64,000 nt of DNA from LMUY01 sp965199555 (GTDB taxonomy: Bacteria > Pseudomonadota > Alphaproteobacteria > Acetobacterales > Acetobacteraceae): assembly GCA_965199555.1 (NCBI GenBank), contig CBDASJ010000007.1, positions 1-64,000 of the forward strand, read 5' to 3'. The position numbers were made by a program, and so were the translations under genes. Under the pieces are notes generated by a model. The model did not search any database, had not been told where the DNA came from, and saw nothing but the letters and a program-made list of their open reading frames with translations. Positions 50,720-59,570 of the stretch are shown here, piece by piece. Position 1 is the first letter of the stretch, and each line of letters opens with the position of its first letter.

Positions 50720-51330
50720 TGGAGCCCTTCACCACCCTGACGGGCGTCGCCGCGCCCTTGCCGCTTGCCAACGTGGACACTGACAAGATCATCCCCGCCC
50801 GCTTCCTCAAGACCATCAAGCGCACCGGGCTCGGCGTCCACCTGTTCGACACCTTGCGCTACGACCCGGCGGGTGCGGAGCGTCCGGAGTTCGTGTTGAA
50901 CGAGCCGAGCTACCGCAACGCCGAGATCCTCATCGCGCATGAGAACTTCGGCTGCGGCTCCTCCCGCGAGCATGCGCCGTGGGCTCTACTGGATTTCGGC
51001 ATACGCTGCGTGATCGCGCCCGATTTCGCCGACATCTTTCACGGCAACTGCTTCAAGAATGGCATCCTGCCGATCCGCCTGCCGCGCGCCGTGTGCGACC
51101 AGTTGATGGAAGACGCCCGCATGGGCGGTAATGCCCGGCTGACGGTGGATTTGCAGCGGCAGGTGGTGGTGCGCCCGTCCGGCGAGGAAATCCCGTTCGA
51201 GATCGACGATTTCCGCAAGCATCTGCTGCTGAATGGGTTGGACGATATCGGCCAAACCATGCAGCGCGGCACGGCGATCGACAGCTTCGAGGCCAAGCAG
51301 GCCGCTTGGCTTCCCGCCGTCACGGCCTGA
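50719..51330 (+). CDS. leuD: 3-isopropylmalate dehydratase small subunit
   Basis: A 203-residue swivelling subunit. It has PLANVDTDKIIPARFLKTIK, ILIAHENFGCGSSREHAPWA and IRCVIAPDFADIFHGNCFKN, the substrate-recognition motifs of LeuD. ATG 50719 overlaps the leuC stop, so subunits are made together. Standard length. Confidence 0.97.
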   Translation: MEPFTTLTGVAAPLPLANVDTDKIIPARFLKTIKRTGLGVHLFDTLRYDPAGAERPEFVLNEPSYRNAEILIAHENFGCGSSREHAPWALLDFGIRCVIAPDFADIFHGNCFKNGILPIRLPRAVCDQLMEDARMGGNARLTVDLQRQVVVRPSGEEIPFEIDDFRKHLLLNGLDDIGQTMQRGTAIDSFEAKQAAWLPAVTA

Positions 51331-51346
51331 CCTGCCGGAGGGACCC

Positions 51347-52462
51347 ATGCCCGCGAACAAGAAGCTGCTGCTGCTGCCCGGCGACGGCGTCGGCCCCGAG
51401 GTAATGCACGAGGTGCGTCGGGTGATTGATTGGATGGCCCGCCGCCGTCGTGCGACCTTCGAATTGGCCGAGGACCTCGTGGGTGGCGCGGCGATCGACG
51501 CCAACGGACGCGCCATCTCCGACGGCACGGTCGCCCGGGCGAAGGAAGCCGACGCGGTGCTGTTCGGTTCGGTGGGCGGCCCGAAATGGGACAGCCTGGG
51601 CTTCGACAACCGCCCGGAATTGGCCATCCTCACGCTGCGTCGCGAACTCGGCCTGTTCGCCAATTTGCGCCCGGCCATCGTGCTGGACCCGCTGGTGGAA
51701 GCGTCCACGCTGAAGCCGGACGTGGTGCGCGGGCTGGACCTGATGATCGTTCGGGAAAGCACCGGCGGCATCTATTTCGGCGAACCCCGCGGCGTGGAAA
51801 CGCTGGCGGACGGCCAGCAGCGCGGGTTCAACACCGAAACCTACAGCACGCACGAGATCGAACGCGTGGCCCGCGTCGGCTTCGAACTGGCCCGCAAGCG
51901 GCAGAACCGCCTGTGCAGCGTGGAAAAAGCCAACGTCATGGAAAGCGGCCTGCTGTGGCGCCAGGTGGTCACCGCGCTGGGCGCCCGCGAGTTCCCCGAC
52001 GTGACGCTGAGCCACATGTATGCCGACAACTGCGCGATGCAGTTGGTGCGCAACCCGCGCCAGTTCGACGTGATCGTCACTACCAATTTGTTCGGCGACC
52101 TGCTGAGCGACCTTGCCTCGATGCTGACGGGCAGCCTGGGCATGCTGCCCTCCGCCACCTTGGGCGACGTCGACCCGGCCACCGGCCGCCGCTACGCCTT
52201 GTATGAGCCGATCCATGGCAGCGCCCCGGATATCGCCGGCCGTGGCATCGCCAACCCGCTGGGCCAGATGCTGAGCTTCGCCATGTTGCTGCGCCACTCC
52301 TTCGCCATGGAGGAGGATGCCGCCATGATCGAGCGCGCCGCCACCAACGTCCTGGCTAGCGGGCTGCGCACCGCCGACGTGATGGCACCGGGCGCCGCGC
52401 AGGTCGGCACGGCGGTGATGGGCGAAAGCATCCTGCGCGAGCTCGACAAGCTGGCCGCGTAG
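51347..52462 (+). CDS. leuB: 3-isopropylmalate dehydrogenase
   Basis: A 371-residue NAD-dependent decarboxylating dehydrogenase, third step of leucine synthesis. Motifs: KLLLLPGDGVGPEVMHEVRR, VLFGSVGGPKWDSL, LRPAIVLDPLV, RESTGGIYFGEPRG, and MYADNCAMQLVRNPRQFDVI with NLFGDLLSDLASMLTGSLG. Start ATG 51347 with GGAGGGA upstream, 16 bases after leuD. A GC-rich inverted repeat right after the stop (CCGGG...CCCGG) may end the operon. Confidence 0.97.
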   Translation: MPANKKLLLLPGDGVGPEVMHEVRRVIDWMARRRRATFELAEDLVGGAAIDANGRAISDGTVARAKEADAVLFGSVGGPKWDSLGFDNRPELAILTLRRELGLFANLRPAIVLDPLVEASTLKPDVVRGLDLMIVRESTGGIYFGEPRGVETLADGQQRGFNTETYSTHEIERVARVGFELARKRQNRLCSVEKANVMESGLLWRQVVTALGAREFPDVTLSHMYADNCAMQLVRNPRQFDVIVTTNLFGDLLSDLASMLTGSLGMLPSATLGDVDPATGRRYALYEPIHGSAPDIAGRGIANPLGQMLSFAMLLRHSFAMEEDAAMIERAATNVLASGLRTADVMAPGAAQVGTAVMGESILRELDKLAA

Positions 52463-52534
52463 ACCGGGCGCTTCACCCCGGCCTGGCTTGTGGCTAACGT
52501 TACGGCTTCGTCCATGCAGCGGAGTCGTATCAGG

Positions 52535-52882
52535 GTGAAAGACACCGTCATTGCGGTCTACGACACCGCCGACCACACCGACCAGGCCATCGATGCGCTC
52601 CGCCGTGCGGGCGTGCCCAACACGTCGATCCATCGCCATATCCGCGAAGGCGACGACCTTACCCGGGAGCATCCGTTGTTCATCGAGGAAGAGGTCGGCG
52701 GTCTTTGGTCGGCCCTGTTTGGGACCGACCATGTTGTCGAGCACGCCATTCATGACGGCTCACCGGAAGCCGGCGGCACGGTGGTTCGGGTGACCCATAT
52801 CCCGGACGAGCATCATGAGGCGGTGCTGGACATCCTGTCCCGTTATCACCCGGCGGAAGTCCGCGCTGCCGTGGACGCGTAG
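52535..52882 (+). CDS. Hypothetical protein, general-stress-like fold
   Basis: About 115 residues from GTG 52535: MKDTVIAVYDTADHTDQAID then ALRRAGVPNTSIHRHIREGD, and a late GTVVRVTHIPDEHHEAVLDI. Alternating strands and helices of the 'V.AVYD....A..A...L...G' kind resemble the N-terminal domain of general stress protein 17M/YflT-like proteins. In-frame ATGs at 52490 and 52514 are alternative starts. Single gene after leuB; function unknown. Confidence 0.55.
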   Translation: MKDTVIAVYDTADHTDQAIDALRRAGVPNTSIHRHIREGDDLTREHPLFIEEEVGGLWSALFGTDHVVEHAIHDGSPEAGGTVVRVTHIPDEHHEAVLDILSRYHPAEVRAAVDA

Positions 52883-52897
52883 CGCCGCCGCGTGATC

Positions 52898-53344
52898 TCA
52901 GCGCGACCTGGCTGGCGGCGCTGACAGCGTGATCTCCCACGTCTCGCGCCCGGCGGTGAGTTGGCTGATCTGGTAGTGGATGCGGCGTTCCCCGTCGCCC
53001 GTTTGCACCGCCGCGTCGCAGTCCCATTGCACGAGGTCGCCAATCTGCGAGTGACCGGCCACGTGGATATTGGCCAGCCCGAGGGTGCGATCCTTCAGCT
53101 TGTCTCGCAGCAACCCCAGCACGGACGCGGTCGCCGTCTGGTCGCCGCATTGCGGCACCGGGCCGAAGCTGCGCACCGTTCCGCTCGTCAAAGCGGTTGC
53201 GCCGACCGCAGGCGCCGCCACGGGCAGTTGCGCGCCCGGTTGTGGCACCGGCGACACCCCGGGCGGTCCCAGGTAGTACGCAGCTACCCCCATTCCGAGT
53301 ACGGCAAGGCAGATGATGGCAAGCACGGGGCGGCGATACGTCAT
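52898..53344 (-). CDS. Membrane-anchored hypothetical protein
   Basis: About 148 residues starting MTYRRPVLAIICLAVLGMGV then AAYYLG, a single N-terminal transmembrane or uncleaved signal segment. After a proline-rich linker, the domain CGDQTATASVLGLLRDKLKD through HYQISQLTAGRETWEITL looks like an ordered periplasmic fold; two cysteines (PQCGDQ and WDCDAAV) may form a disulfide. I do not know the family. The start at 53344 places the hydrophobic segment at the N-terminus; a longer frame reaches 53407. Confidence 0.55.
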   Translation of the reverse strand: MTYRRPVLAIICLAVLGMGVAAYYLGPPGVSPVPQPGAQLPVAAPAVGATALTSGTVRSFGPVPQCGDQTATASVLGLLRDKLKDRTLGLANIHVAGHSQIGDLVQWDCDAAVQTGDGERRIHYQISQLTAGRETWEITLSAPPARSR

Positions 53345-53489
53345 GGCCCCGCAAACGCTGGACGGCGCCGCAAGGTTGTTCCGCCGTGGGGGCGAAACAT
53401 CACCCAACCCTCGCTCACATGGCCGTCAGCAGCCACCATGGACCGCCAAGCGGGGTGACGGACCGAGCACGGCGCGTTAAGCTTTTGCC

Positions 53490-53966
53490 GTGACCCCGCT
53501 AGAATGGACCCTCCCGAGCCTTGTTCTGGGCGCCGCCGGCGCCGCGATCACGTGGATGAAATCCCCCGCTCCACGGACGCAGGCTCGCCGTGCGCCACCT
53601 TTGCTCATGCTGCCCGACCATCCAGAAGCAGCTTGGACGTTGGCCCCGGTGCCGTTTTCCGCGCTGGTAGTGCGCTACCGGGAAGCCGACGGCAGATTGA
53701 GTGAGCAGGTGGTGCACCCCAAGACGATCCGCGGGGAGCAGGTCGGCCACGGCCGTGTCAGGCCAAACGTGGTGAACGTGTTTTGCGAACGGGAGCGGAG
53801 CATGCGCGCCCTCCGCTTCGACGGCATCCTGTCGGCGGCGGACCTGCGCACCGGTGAGTTCATCGACGACCTGTACACCTATTTCGGCGCCGCCCAGCCC
53901 GGGGGTGCGCCGGCCCGCATCTACGGCATGGCGGAACCGACACGGCCGAACTCGGCGACGGCTTAA
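53490..53966 (+). CDS. Hypothetical protein with an N-terminal membrane segment and WYL-like domain
   Basis: 158 residues from GTG 53490. The N-terminus has a hydrophobic helix (LPSLVLGAAGAAITWM). The main part, VVRYREADGRLSEQVVHPKT then VNVFCERERSMRALRFDGIL and DLRTGEFIDDLYTYF, follows the I.YR...G....R.V.P......F.AYC...R..R.FR.DRI pattern of WYL-type ligand-sensing domains. No DNA-binding domain is attached. It converges with the sensor kinase gene, overlapping by four bases. Confidence 0.5.
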   Translation: MTPLEWTLPSLVLGAAGAAITWMKSPAPRTQARRAPPLLMLPDHPEAAWTLAPVPFSALVVRYREADGRLSEQVVHPKTIRGEQVGHGRVRPNVVNVFCERERSMRALRFDGILSAADLRTGEFIDDLYTYFGAAQPGGAPARIYGMAEPTRPNSATA

Positions 53967-55276
53967 AGCGGCAGCCGGATTCGCGCCCGCAAGCCGCCCA
54001 TTGCACTCTGTTCCAGCAGGATGTCGCCGCCATGCGCGCGGACGATGTCGCGCGCGATGGTCAAGCCGAGGCCGGTGCCGCCCCCGCCCGTTTCAAAGGC
54101 ACGGAACACGCTTTCTCGCCGGTCGGGCGCGATGCCGGGCCCGTCATCGTCGACCAGCACCTCCACGTTACGGTCCCGCGGCAGCGCCGTCAGGGCAATG
54201 CGGTGGGCATGGCGGCGGGCGTTCTCCACTAGGTTGGTCATCGCGCGCCGCAGCGCGTCGGGGCGCAGCAGCACCGTCAAGTCGCCCGGCGCATCCAACG
54301 TCACCTCCGCACCGGTGCGCCGGGCGCCGGCTGCAACGTCGGCCAGCATCGCCGACAGGTCGACCGGCTGCGCCTGCTCCATGCCTTCGCCGCGGGCAAA
54401 GGAAAGGTAGCCGCCGATCATGCGCTCCATCTCCTCTACATCCCCCGTCATATCCGCCAGTTCCTCCTGCTGCGCTTCGCCCACCGGCAGCATGGCAAGC
54501 GCCAAGCGCAGCCGGGTCAGGGGGGTGCGCAAGTCGTGCGACACCCCTGCCAGCATTTCCGTCCGTTGCGTCAGGAAGCGGCTGATGCGGGCCTGCATGC
54601 GGTTGAACGCCGCTGCCGCCTGGCGAACCTCCGACGCGCCTTCCGGCTTGATCGGCCCGCGGTCGCGCCCCATGCCGAACGCTTCCGCCGCGCCGGCCAG
54701 CCGGCGGATCGCCCGCACCTGGTTGCGCATGAACAGCGCCGCGATGGTGAACAGCAGCAGCGCCGACCCCGCCAGCCACAGCACGAACAGGTACAGCGTG
54801 GAGGTGTAGAGCCGCTTGCGGGGCGCCTGCACGTGCAACACGCCGTCTGGCAATTGCACGTGGATGTCGACGTTGCGGGGGTCGCTGGTCCAATCCATGG
54901 TGTACGGCCGACCCACCTTCTGCGTCAGGGCGGCCGCCAAGTCGTCGTCCATCGGGCCGAGTTGGTTGATCCAGGGCCGCTCCTCGATCGTCTCGCCCGG
55001 CATGAAGCGCATCGGCACCTCCAGCCGCTGGTGCGCCGAATAGATGATCCAATCGCGGTTCTCGTCGCCGGGAAAGCGGTGCATCAGCTCGATGGTTTGC
55101 GCCACTTCCCCCGCGATGGCGAAGGCCAGGCGGCGGGACGTCACGTCCAGGTAGCTGCCGTAGAAGACGGTGAAGGCCACGGCTTGCAGCAGGACCAGCG
55201 GCAGCAGGATGATCAGCAGGCTGCGCCCGAGCAGGGAGCGTGGCAGCATGCGCTTTATGCCGAAATGCAGCCGCAC
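53963..55276 (-). CDS. EnvZ-like sensor histidine kinase
   Basis: A 437-residue membrane kinase. First transmembrane helix at about 15-37 (LLIILLPLVLLQAVAFTVFY), a periplasmic domain of about 120 residues, a second helix (LYLFVLWLAGSALLLFTIAA), a HAMP segment, then HisKA with the phosphoacceptor in AGVSHDLRTPLTRLRLALAM. HATPase_c follows: NLVENARRHAHR (N box), DDGPGIAPDRR (G1) and GGGGTGLGLTIARDI (G2). It is 2 bases downstream of the OmpR-like regulator it should phosphorylate. Confidence 0.9.
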   Translation of the reverse strand: MRLHFGIKRMLPRSLLGRSLLIILLPLVLLQAVAFTVFYGSYLDVTSRRLAFAIAGEVAQTIELMHRFPGDENRDWIIYSAHQRLEVPMRFMPGETIEERPWINQLGPMDDDLAAALTQKVGRPYTMDWTSDPRNVDIHVQLPDGVLHVQAPRKRLYTSTLYLFVLWLAGSALLLFTIAALFMRNQVRAIRRLAGAAEAFGMGRDRGPIKPEGASEVRQAAAAFNRMQARISRFLTQRTEMLAGVSHDLRTPLTRLRLALAMLPVGEAQQEELADMTGDVEEMERMIGGYLSFARGEGMEQAQPVDLSAMLADVAAGARRTGAEVTLDAPGDLTVLLRPDALRRAMTNLVENARRHAHRIALTALPRDRNVEVLVDDDGPGIAPDRRESVFRAFETGGGGTGLGLTIARDIVRAHGGDILLEQSAMGGLRARIRLPL

Positions 55277-55278
55277 CC

Positions 55279-55965
55279 TCAGGCGCCCGGCTTCAACACG
55301 TAACCCCGGCCCCGCACCGTGTGTAGGAAGCGCGGCTCGCGCGGGTCGGCCTCGATCTTGCGGCGCAGCCGGGTCACCTGGACGTCGATCGCCCGCTCCC
55401 CCGCCTCGTCCATGCCCAGCGCCTGGCCGATGGCTTCACGCGACAGCACCTCGCCCGGCGTTCGCGCCAGCAGGCCGAGCAGCGCCGCCTCGCCGCCCGT
55501 CAGGTGCACCACGCCGTCCGAGCCGACCAACTCGCCGCGCGCCACATCGAAGGTGAGGCCGCCGAGCTGCACGTCGCTCACGGGGTCGGCGGTCGTCACC
55601 CGGCGCAGCATGGCGCGAATGCGCAGCACCAGCTCGTAGGGATCGAACGGCTTGCCCAGGTAGTCGTCGGCGCCCGCCTCGAACCCGGCGATGCGGTCCT
55701 CCGGCGCACCGCGCGCAGTCAGCAGCAGGATCGGCACATCGGATTTCTCCCGCCGCATCGACTCAGTCAGGTCCAACCCGGTTTCGCCGGGCATGCTCAC
55801 GTCCAGCACCAGCAGGTCCGGCTGGACGGAGCGCATCTTCGCCCGCGCATCCGCGGCGGTTTCCGCCACCGTGACGCGGAACCCGTTTTCCGACAGGTAG
55901 CGGTGCAGCAGCCGGCGTAGACGGTCGTCGTCATCCACCACCAGCACGTGGGGCTGGACGGTCAC
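55279..55965 (-). CDS. OmpR-family response regulator
   Basis: A 228-residue regulator. The receiver has VLVVDDDDRLRRLLHRYL, the phosphorylation site in LLVLDVSMPGETGLDL, and LLTARGAPEDR and GKPFDPYELVLRIRAML; a winged helix (DVQVTRLRRKIEADPREPRF then HTVRGRGYVL) binds DNA. It overlaps the MarR-like gene by four bases upstream. In the Rhodobacter petP-petR pair a MarR-like and an OmpR-like protein are co-encoded in the same way; equivalence is inferred from arrangement only. Confidence 0.92.
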   Translation of the reverse strand: MTVQPHVLVVDDDDRLRRLLHRYLSENGFRVTVAETAADARAKMRSVQPDLLVLDVSMPGETGLDLTESMRREKSDVPILLLTARGAPEDRIAGFEAGADDYLGKPFDPYELVLRIRAMLRRVTTADPVSDVQLGGLTFDVARGELVGSDGVVHLTGGEAALLGLLARTPGEVLSREAIGQALGMDEAGERAIDVQVTRLRRKIEADPREPRFLHTVRGRGYVLKPGA

Positions 55966-56489
55966 CGGCCGGGCGCCTTGTCCAGGAACGCGCGGGCCGA
56001 GGGGTCCATCACCGCCCGCATGACCCGGCCGAAGCCTTCCACCGCCGGGCCGCCCGCTTCACGATACGCGGCGGCGAGCCGTTCCCGCTGGCGTTCGAAC
56101 AGCCGCCGCTCCAAGGCTTGCCCCTCCTGCGTCAGCGTCAGCAGGCGCTGGCGGCGATCCTGCCGTCCCGTGGCCTGCGCGACGTAGCCCTTCTCGACCA
56201 GTTCGGTCAGCACGCGGGCGAGGCTTTGCTTGGTGATGCGCAGGATGGCGATCAGGTCGCCGACCGTCATGCCCGGATTGCGGCCGATGAAGTGCAGGGC
56301 ACGATGGTGCGCCCGCCCCAGCCCAAGCTCCTCCAGGATGACGTCGGCGGCGCCGGTGAAGTCACGGTAGGCGAAGAACAGCAAATCCTGGGCGAGCCGC
56401 ATCTGCTCCTCTCGCAGGAACAGCAGAGCGGTGCCGGCCTGCTGGGCGGCGGGGCGCAGCACGGCGCGTTCGGCCTTCATTCCGGACAT
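55962..56489 (-). CDS. MarR-family transcriptional regulator
   Basis: 175 residues. The winged helix is seen as NPGMTVGDLIAILRITKQSL then ARVLTELVEKGYV and GRQDRRQRLLTLTQEG, classic MarR wing sequence. It probably dimerises through its helical ends and may respond to a small ligand. It is first in the minus-strand operon with the OmpR-like and EnvZ-like genes and divergent from ilvE, sharing a ~100-bp promoter region. Confidence 0.9.
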   Translation of the reverse strand: MSGMKAERAVLRPAAQQAGTALLFLREEQMRLAQDLLFFAYRDFTGAADVILEELGLGRAHHRALHFIGRNPGMTVGDLIAILRITKQSLARVLTELVEKGYVAQATGRQDRRQRLLTLTQEGQALERRLFERQRERLAAAYREAGGPAVEGFGRVMRAVMDPSARAFLDKAPGR

Positions 56490-56590
56490 GGCTGCTCTTC
56501 ACGTGCGTTGGGACAGCTTTCTTGACGTTTCAGAATTTCCACCATAGCGTTTGCCTGGTTAAAGCAACAAAATTACGTAGGAGAAGGATT

Positions 56591-57502
56591 GTGGCGCTTA
56601 TTCCTTTCGACGATCGCGATGGTCAAATCTGGCTGGACGGCGAGATGGTCGCCTGGCGCGATGCCAAGCTGCACGTGCTGTCCCATGGACTGCACTATGC
56701 CAGTGGCGTGTTCGAAGGCGAGAGGGCTTATGCCGGCAATATCTTCATGCTGCGGCAGCACACGAACCGGCTGATCGAATCCGGCCGCATCCTGGGTTTC
56801 CACATCCCATGGACGGCGGAGCAGATCGACGCCGCCTGCCGTCAGGTGGTCGCCGCCAACGGCCTGGTCGACGCCTATGTCCGCCCGATCGCCTGGCGCG
56901 GGTCGGAACAGCTATCCGTTGCCGCCCAGCACACCACCATCCACCTGGCGATCGCCTGCTGGGCCTGGCCGAACCTGTTCGGCGCCGACCGCATGAAGGG
57001 CGTCCGCCTGGGCATCGCGGAGTGGCGCCGTCCGGCCCCAAACACCGCGCCCACCGCGTCCAAGGCGGCCGGCCTCTACATGGTCGGCACCATGGCCAAG
57101 CATCAGGCCGAAGCGGAAGGCTGGGACGACGCGCTGATGTACGACTGGCGCGGCCACGTGGCCGAAGGCACCGGCGCCAACATCTGCCTCGTGTTCGATG
57201 GCGAAGTGCACACGCCCACGCCCGATTGCTTCCTGGACAGCATCACCCGGCGTGCGGTGACCGCGTTGGCGCACAAGCACCAGATCAAGGTGGTGGAGCG
57301 CACCATCATGCCGGAGGAACTGGCGACGGCCACGGAAGCCTTCCTGGTCGGCACCGCGGCGGAGGTGACCCCGGTGCGCCAGATCGGCCCGCACAGCTAC
57401 ACCCCGGGTCGGATCACCGACACCCTGCTGACCGAATACGACAAGCTCGTGCGGCTGTCCCCGGCGGAAGTGACCAAGGTCGTCGGCGAGGTGGCCGCGT
57501 AG
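56591..57502 (+). CDS. ilvE: Branched-chain amino-acid aminotransferase
   Basis: A 303-residue fold-type IV PLP enzyme; last step of leucine, isoleucine and valine synthesis. Motifs: QIWLDGEMVAWRDAKLHVLS, HGLHYASGVFEGERAY, YVRPIAWRG, TASKAAGLYMVGTMAKHQAE (PLP lysine early in this block), GTGANICLVFDGEVHTP and FLVGTAAEVTPV. GTG 56591 has AGGAG at 8 bases; an ATG at 56522 would add a non-family leader. It ends next to a strong hairpin. Confidence 0.92.
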   Translation: MALIPFDDRDGQIWLDGEMVAWRDAKLHVLSHGLHYASGVFEGERAYAGNIFMLRQHTNRLIESGRILGFHIPWTAEQIDAACRQVVAANGLVDAYVRPIAWRGSEQLSVAAQHTTIHLAIACWAWPNLFGADRMKGVRLGIAEWRRPAPNTAPTASKAAGLYMVGTMAKHQAEAEGWDDALMYDWRGHVAEGTGANICLVFDGEVHTPTPDCFLDSITRRAVTALAHKHQIKVVERTIMPEELATATEAFLVGTAAEVTPVRQIGPHSYTPGRITDTLLTEYDKLVRLSPAEVTKVVGEVAA

Positions 57503-57520
57503 TTCAACGCGCGCCCGTTG

Positions 57521-58870
57521 TCAGCCGGACGGAAAAAGCCCTCTCCCGCTGGGAGAGGGTGAAGCGCCGTACGACCGGACTGAACCGAACCCGGCGAACA
57601 CCGGCGTGAGCAGCAACAGCCAGGCGATGCGCGCGCCGTAGCGGTCGTGTGGGCCGGACAGCGCGCCGGTGGCGAAGGCGTTCGCCGCAACGCCCACCAC
57701 GACGATTGCGGCCAGTCCCGCCAACGCCGGGTTGCGCCGCCAGGCAAGCCCGCCCAGTACCAGCGTGCCGACCGCGCCGACACCGAGCAGCACCAGATGC
57801 AGCGGCAGCAACGGCGCCGCCACCGCCGGCAGCGTTCCGGCTACCTGGCGGCTGGCAAGGAACCGCTGCTGCTCGGCCGCGGGAAAGTACGTTTGCAGCA
57901 GCTTGCCCACCGTGGCGACCAGGTGCTGCGGCCCCAGCGTGTCACCGACGGACACGTGGACCAACTGGCGCAGCGTGTTGGCCAAGGCATGCTCCAAAGC
58001 CTGCACCGGCTCGAACCGCAAGCTGGCCGCGACGATGCGCGACGCTTCCGGAGCGACCAGGGTAGGCCCGGATTGCTCCGCCCAGATCGGCCCATCCGGC
58101 GCCCACAGGAACGCGTCGCTGTCCATCGGCAGCCGTTCGGCCCAGGCACAAAGCCGATAGCCGGCGCCGGGGCAGACGCTTTGGAGGTAGTCCGCGGCCG
58201 GGCCGTCCGCCTGGAGCCGCGCCAAGGCGAACACGGAGCCATAGGGCGACACCCCCAGCACGCCGTTGCCGACCAGGTTGCTGCCGAGCAGCCAGGCCAA
58301 GGCCACCACCAGCGGCACGGCACACAGCAACAGGCGCCGGAAGCGTAGGATCGCCACCGGAACCAGGCAGCCGGCTGCCAGCACCAGATGGGCCAGGTGG
58401 GACGCCACGGCCACCGCCGCCAACAGCCCGATGGCGAGCCGCACCGGCGTGCCGAAGCGTCCCCAACCCAGAACGAACAAGCACAGCACCACCAGGGGGG
58501 CGAACACGTCCGGCATCACGAAGGGCACGAACCAGGGCAGGGCGCTGCCCACCGCCAGCAGCGCGCACAGCCCCACATGCCGCCACGGACCGGCCACGCC
58601 GACCACCCGCGCCGCCAGCCACAGCATGGCGCTGACCGCCAGTGCCTGCCCGGCCACCACGCCCCACAACGAAGTGCTGGCGTGCAGCAGCAGGATGAGC
58701 GGGCCATACACCCAGGGCTTGTCCCAGCCCATGGTCGGCGCCAGCCCCATATCCGCCAGCCCGGCCGTGTCGCTGAACACGAGCGGGTAGCCGTTCACGA
58801 AGGCCGGCCAACTCAGGAGCACCGCGCCGACGCAAACCGCGAGCACCCGCCCGGCCAGAGGCAGCCTCAC
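57521..58870 (-). CDS. Polytopic membrane protein of unknown function
   Basis: About 449 residues from GTG 58870, which overlaps the moaE stop (GTGA). Ten or more hydrophobic segments, starting RVLAVCVGAVLLSWPAFVNG, and a large periplasmic loop between helices 8 and 9 (LQADGPAADYLQSVCPGAGY through VAASLRFEPVQALEHALANT). The pattern of helices and a loop with conserved tryptophans resembles GT-C-like membrane glycosyltransferase families, but no signature motif is found. The last codons come from a dispersed palindrome, so the original C-terminus may have been shorter. Confidence 0.6.
   Translation of the reverse strand: MRLPLAGRVLAVCVGAVLLSWPAFVNGYPLVFSDTAGLADMGLAPTMGWDKPWVYGPLILLLHASTSLWGVVAGQALAVSAMLWLAARVVGVAGPWRHVGLCALLAVGSALPWFVPFVMPDVFAPLVVLCLFVLGWGRFGTPVRLAIGLLAAVAVASHLAHLVLAAGCLVPVAILRFRRLLLCAVPLVVALAWLLGSNLVGNGVLGVSPYGSVFALARLQADGPAADYLQSVCPGAGYRLCAWAERLPMDSDAFLWAPDGPIWAEQSGPTLVAPEASRIVAASLRFEPVQALEHALANTLRQLVHVSVGDTLGPQHLVATVGKLLQTYFPAAEQQRFLASRQVAGTLPAVAAPLLPLHLVLLGVGAVGTLVLGGLAWRRNPALAGLAAIVVVGVAANAFATGALSGPHDRYGARIAWLLLLTPVFAGFGSVRSYGASPSPSGRGLFPSG
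57539..57559 (+). terminator. Palindrome between ilvE and a convergent membrane-protein gene (REP-like)
   Basis: CCCTCTCCC (57539-57547), GCT, GGGAGAGGG (57551-57559): a perfect 9-bp stem, with AAAAAGC before it on the plus strand. It is a near copy of the palindrome in rimM. It may terminate ilvE and, read on the other strand, encodes the last codons (SPSPSGRGL) of the membrane protein. Confidence 0.6.
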
Positions 58871-59319
58871 CAGCGGGAAGCAGCCTCGGAATCGGCTTGC
58901 CGTGCCTCCACCCAGCGCTCGGCACCGTCGGCCAGCCGCTCCTGCTTCCAGAACGGCGCCGCGGTCTTTAGCCAGTCGATCAGGAAGGCGGTCGATTCCA
59001 GCGCCGCCTGGCGATGGCTCGCTGCGGTCAGCACCAGGACGATGCCGTCGCCCGGCACGAGGCGGCCCACCCGGTGCAGCACGCAACATCCCAGCAGCGA
59101 CCAGCGGCGGCAGGCTTCCTCGGCCATGGCCCGCATCGCGGCTTCGGTCATGCCGGGGTAATGCTCCAGGGTGAGCGACTCCAGCGGCTGCGCCGGGTCG
59201 TCCCGCACGATGCCGATGAAGCTGCCGACCCCGCCCACGTCGCGGCGCCCGGCGGTCAGCAGGGCCAGTTCGGCATTGACGTCGAACCCCGCCGTTTGGA
59301 CGCGGACGGTCGGCGTCAC
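58867..59319 (-). CDS. moaE: Molybdopterin synthase catalytic subunit MoaE
   Basis: About 150 residues from GTG 59319. It has VGGVGSFIGIVRDDPAQPLE (substrate loop), LEHYPGMTEAAMRAMAEEAC, LHRVGRLVPGDGIVLVLTAA and FLIDWLKTAAPFWKQE with the active-site lysine. With thiocarboxylated MoaD it puts the dithiolene on precursor Z. It overlaps moaD by four bases. Confidence 0.92.
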   Translation of the reverse strand: MTPTVRVQTAGFDVNAELALLTAGRRDVGGVGSFIGIVRDDPAQPLESLTLEHYPGMTEAAMRAMAEEACRRWSLLGCCVLHRVGRLVPGDGIVLVLTAASHRQAALESTAFLIDWLKTAAPFWKQERLADGAERWVEARQADSEAASRW

Positions 59320-59570
59320 CCGCCCGTCACCGGCGGAAAGAAAGCAACCTCGTCCCCGGCAGCGACCGCCGTTGCGGGCGGTGCGAAGGTCTGGTTGACG
59401 GCGGCGCGAACCGTGGACAGGTCGGCAAAGGCGGCCGTGCCCGCCGCGTCGCGGGCGCGCAGCCACGCCGCAAGTTCCCCCACCGTCACCACGCCGGCCG
59501 GCAGCGCCAGGCTTTCCTCGCCCCGGCCCATCCGTTCCCGCAACCAGGCGAAATACAGGATGCGCAGCAC
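59316..59570 (-). CDS. moaD: Molybdopterin synthase sulfur carrier MoaD
   Basis: An 84-residue ubiquitin-like protein from GTG 59570: VLRILYFAWLRERMGRGEES, then VRAAVNQTFA and the C-terminal VAFFPPVTGG. The terminal GG is thiocarboxylated and delivers sulfur to MoaE. The start overlaps the upstream lipoprotein stop by one base (TAGTG). Confidence 0.9.
   Translation of the reverse strand: MLRILYFAWLRERMGRGEESLALPAGVVTVGELAAWLRARDAAGTAAFADLSTVRAAVNQTFAPPATAVAAGDEVAFFPPVTGG

Noticed and set aside
49205..52753. Two minus-strand frames near 480 codons opposite leuC and leuB
   Set aside because: Shadows of strongly conserved leucine genes.
53850..54585. Plus-strand frame opposite the end of the sensor kinase
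   Set aside because: Overlaps a conserved histidine kinase on the other strand and is R/P-rich without motifs.
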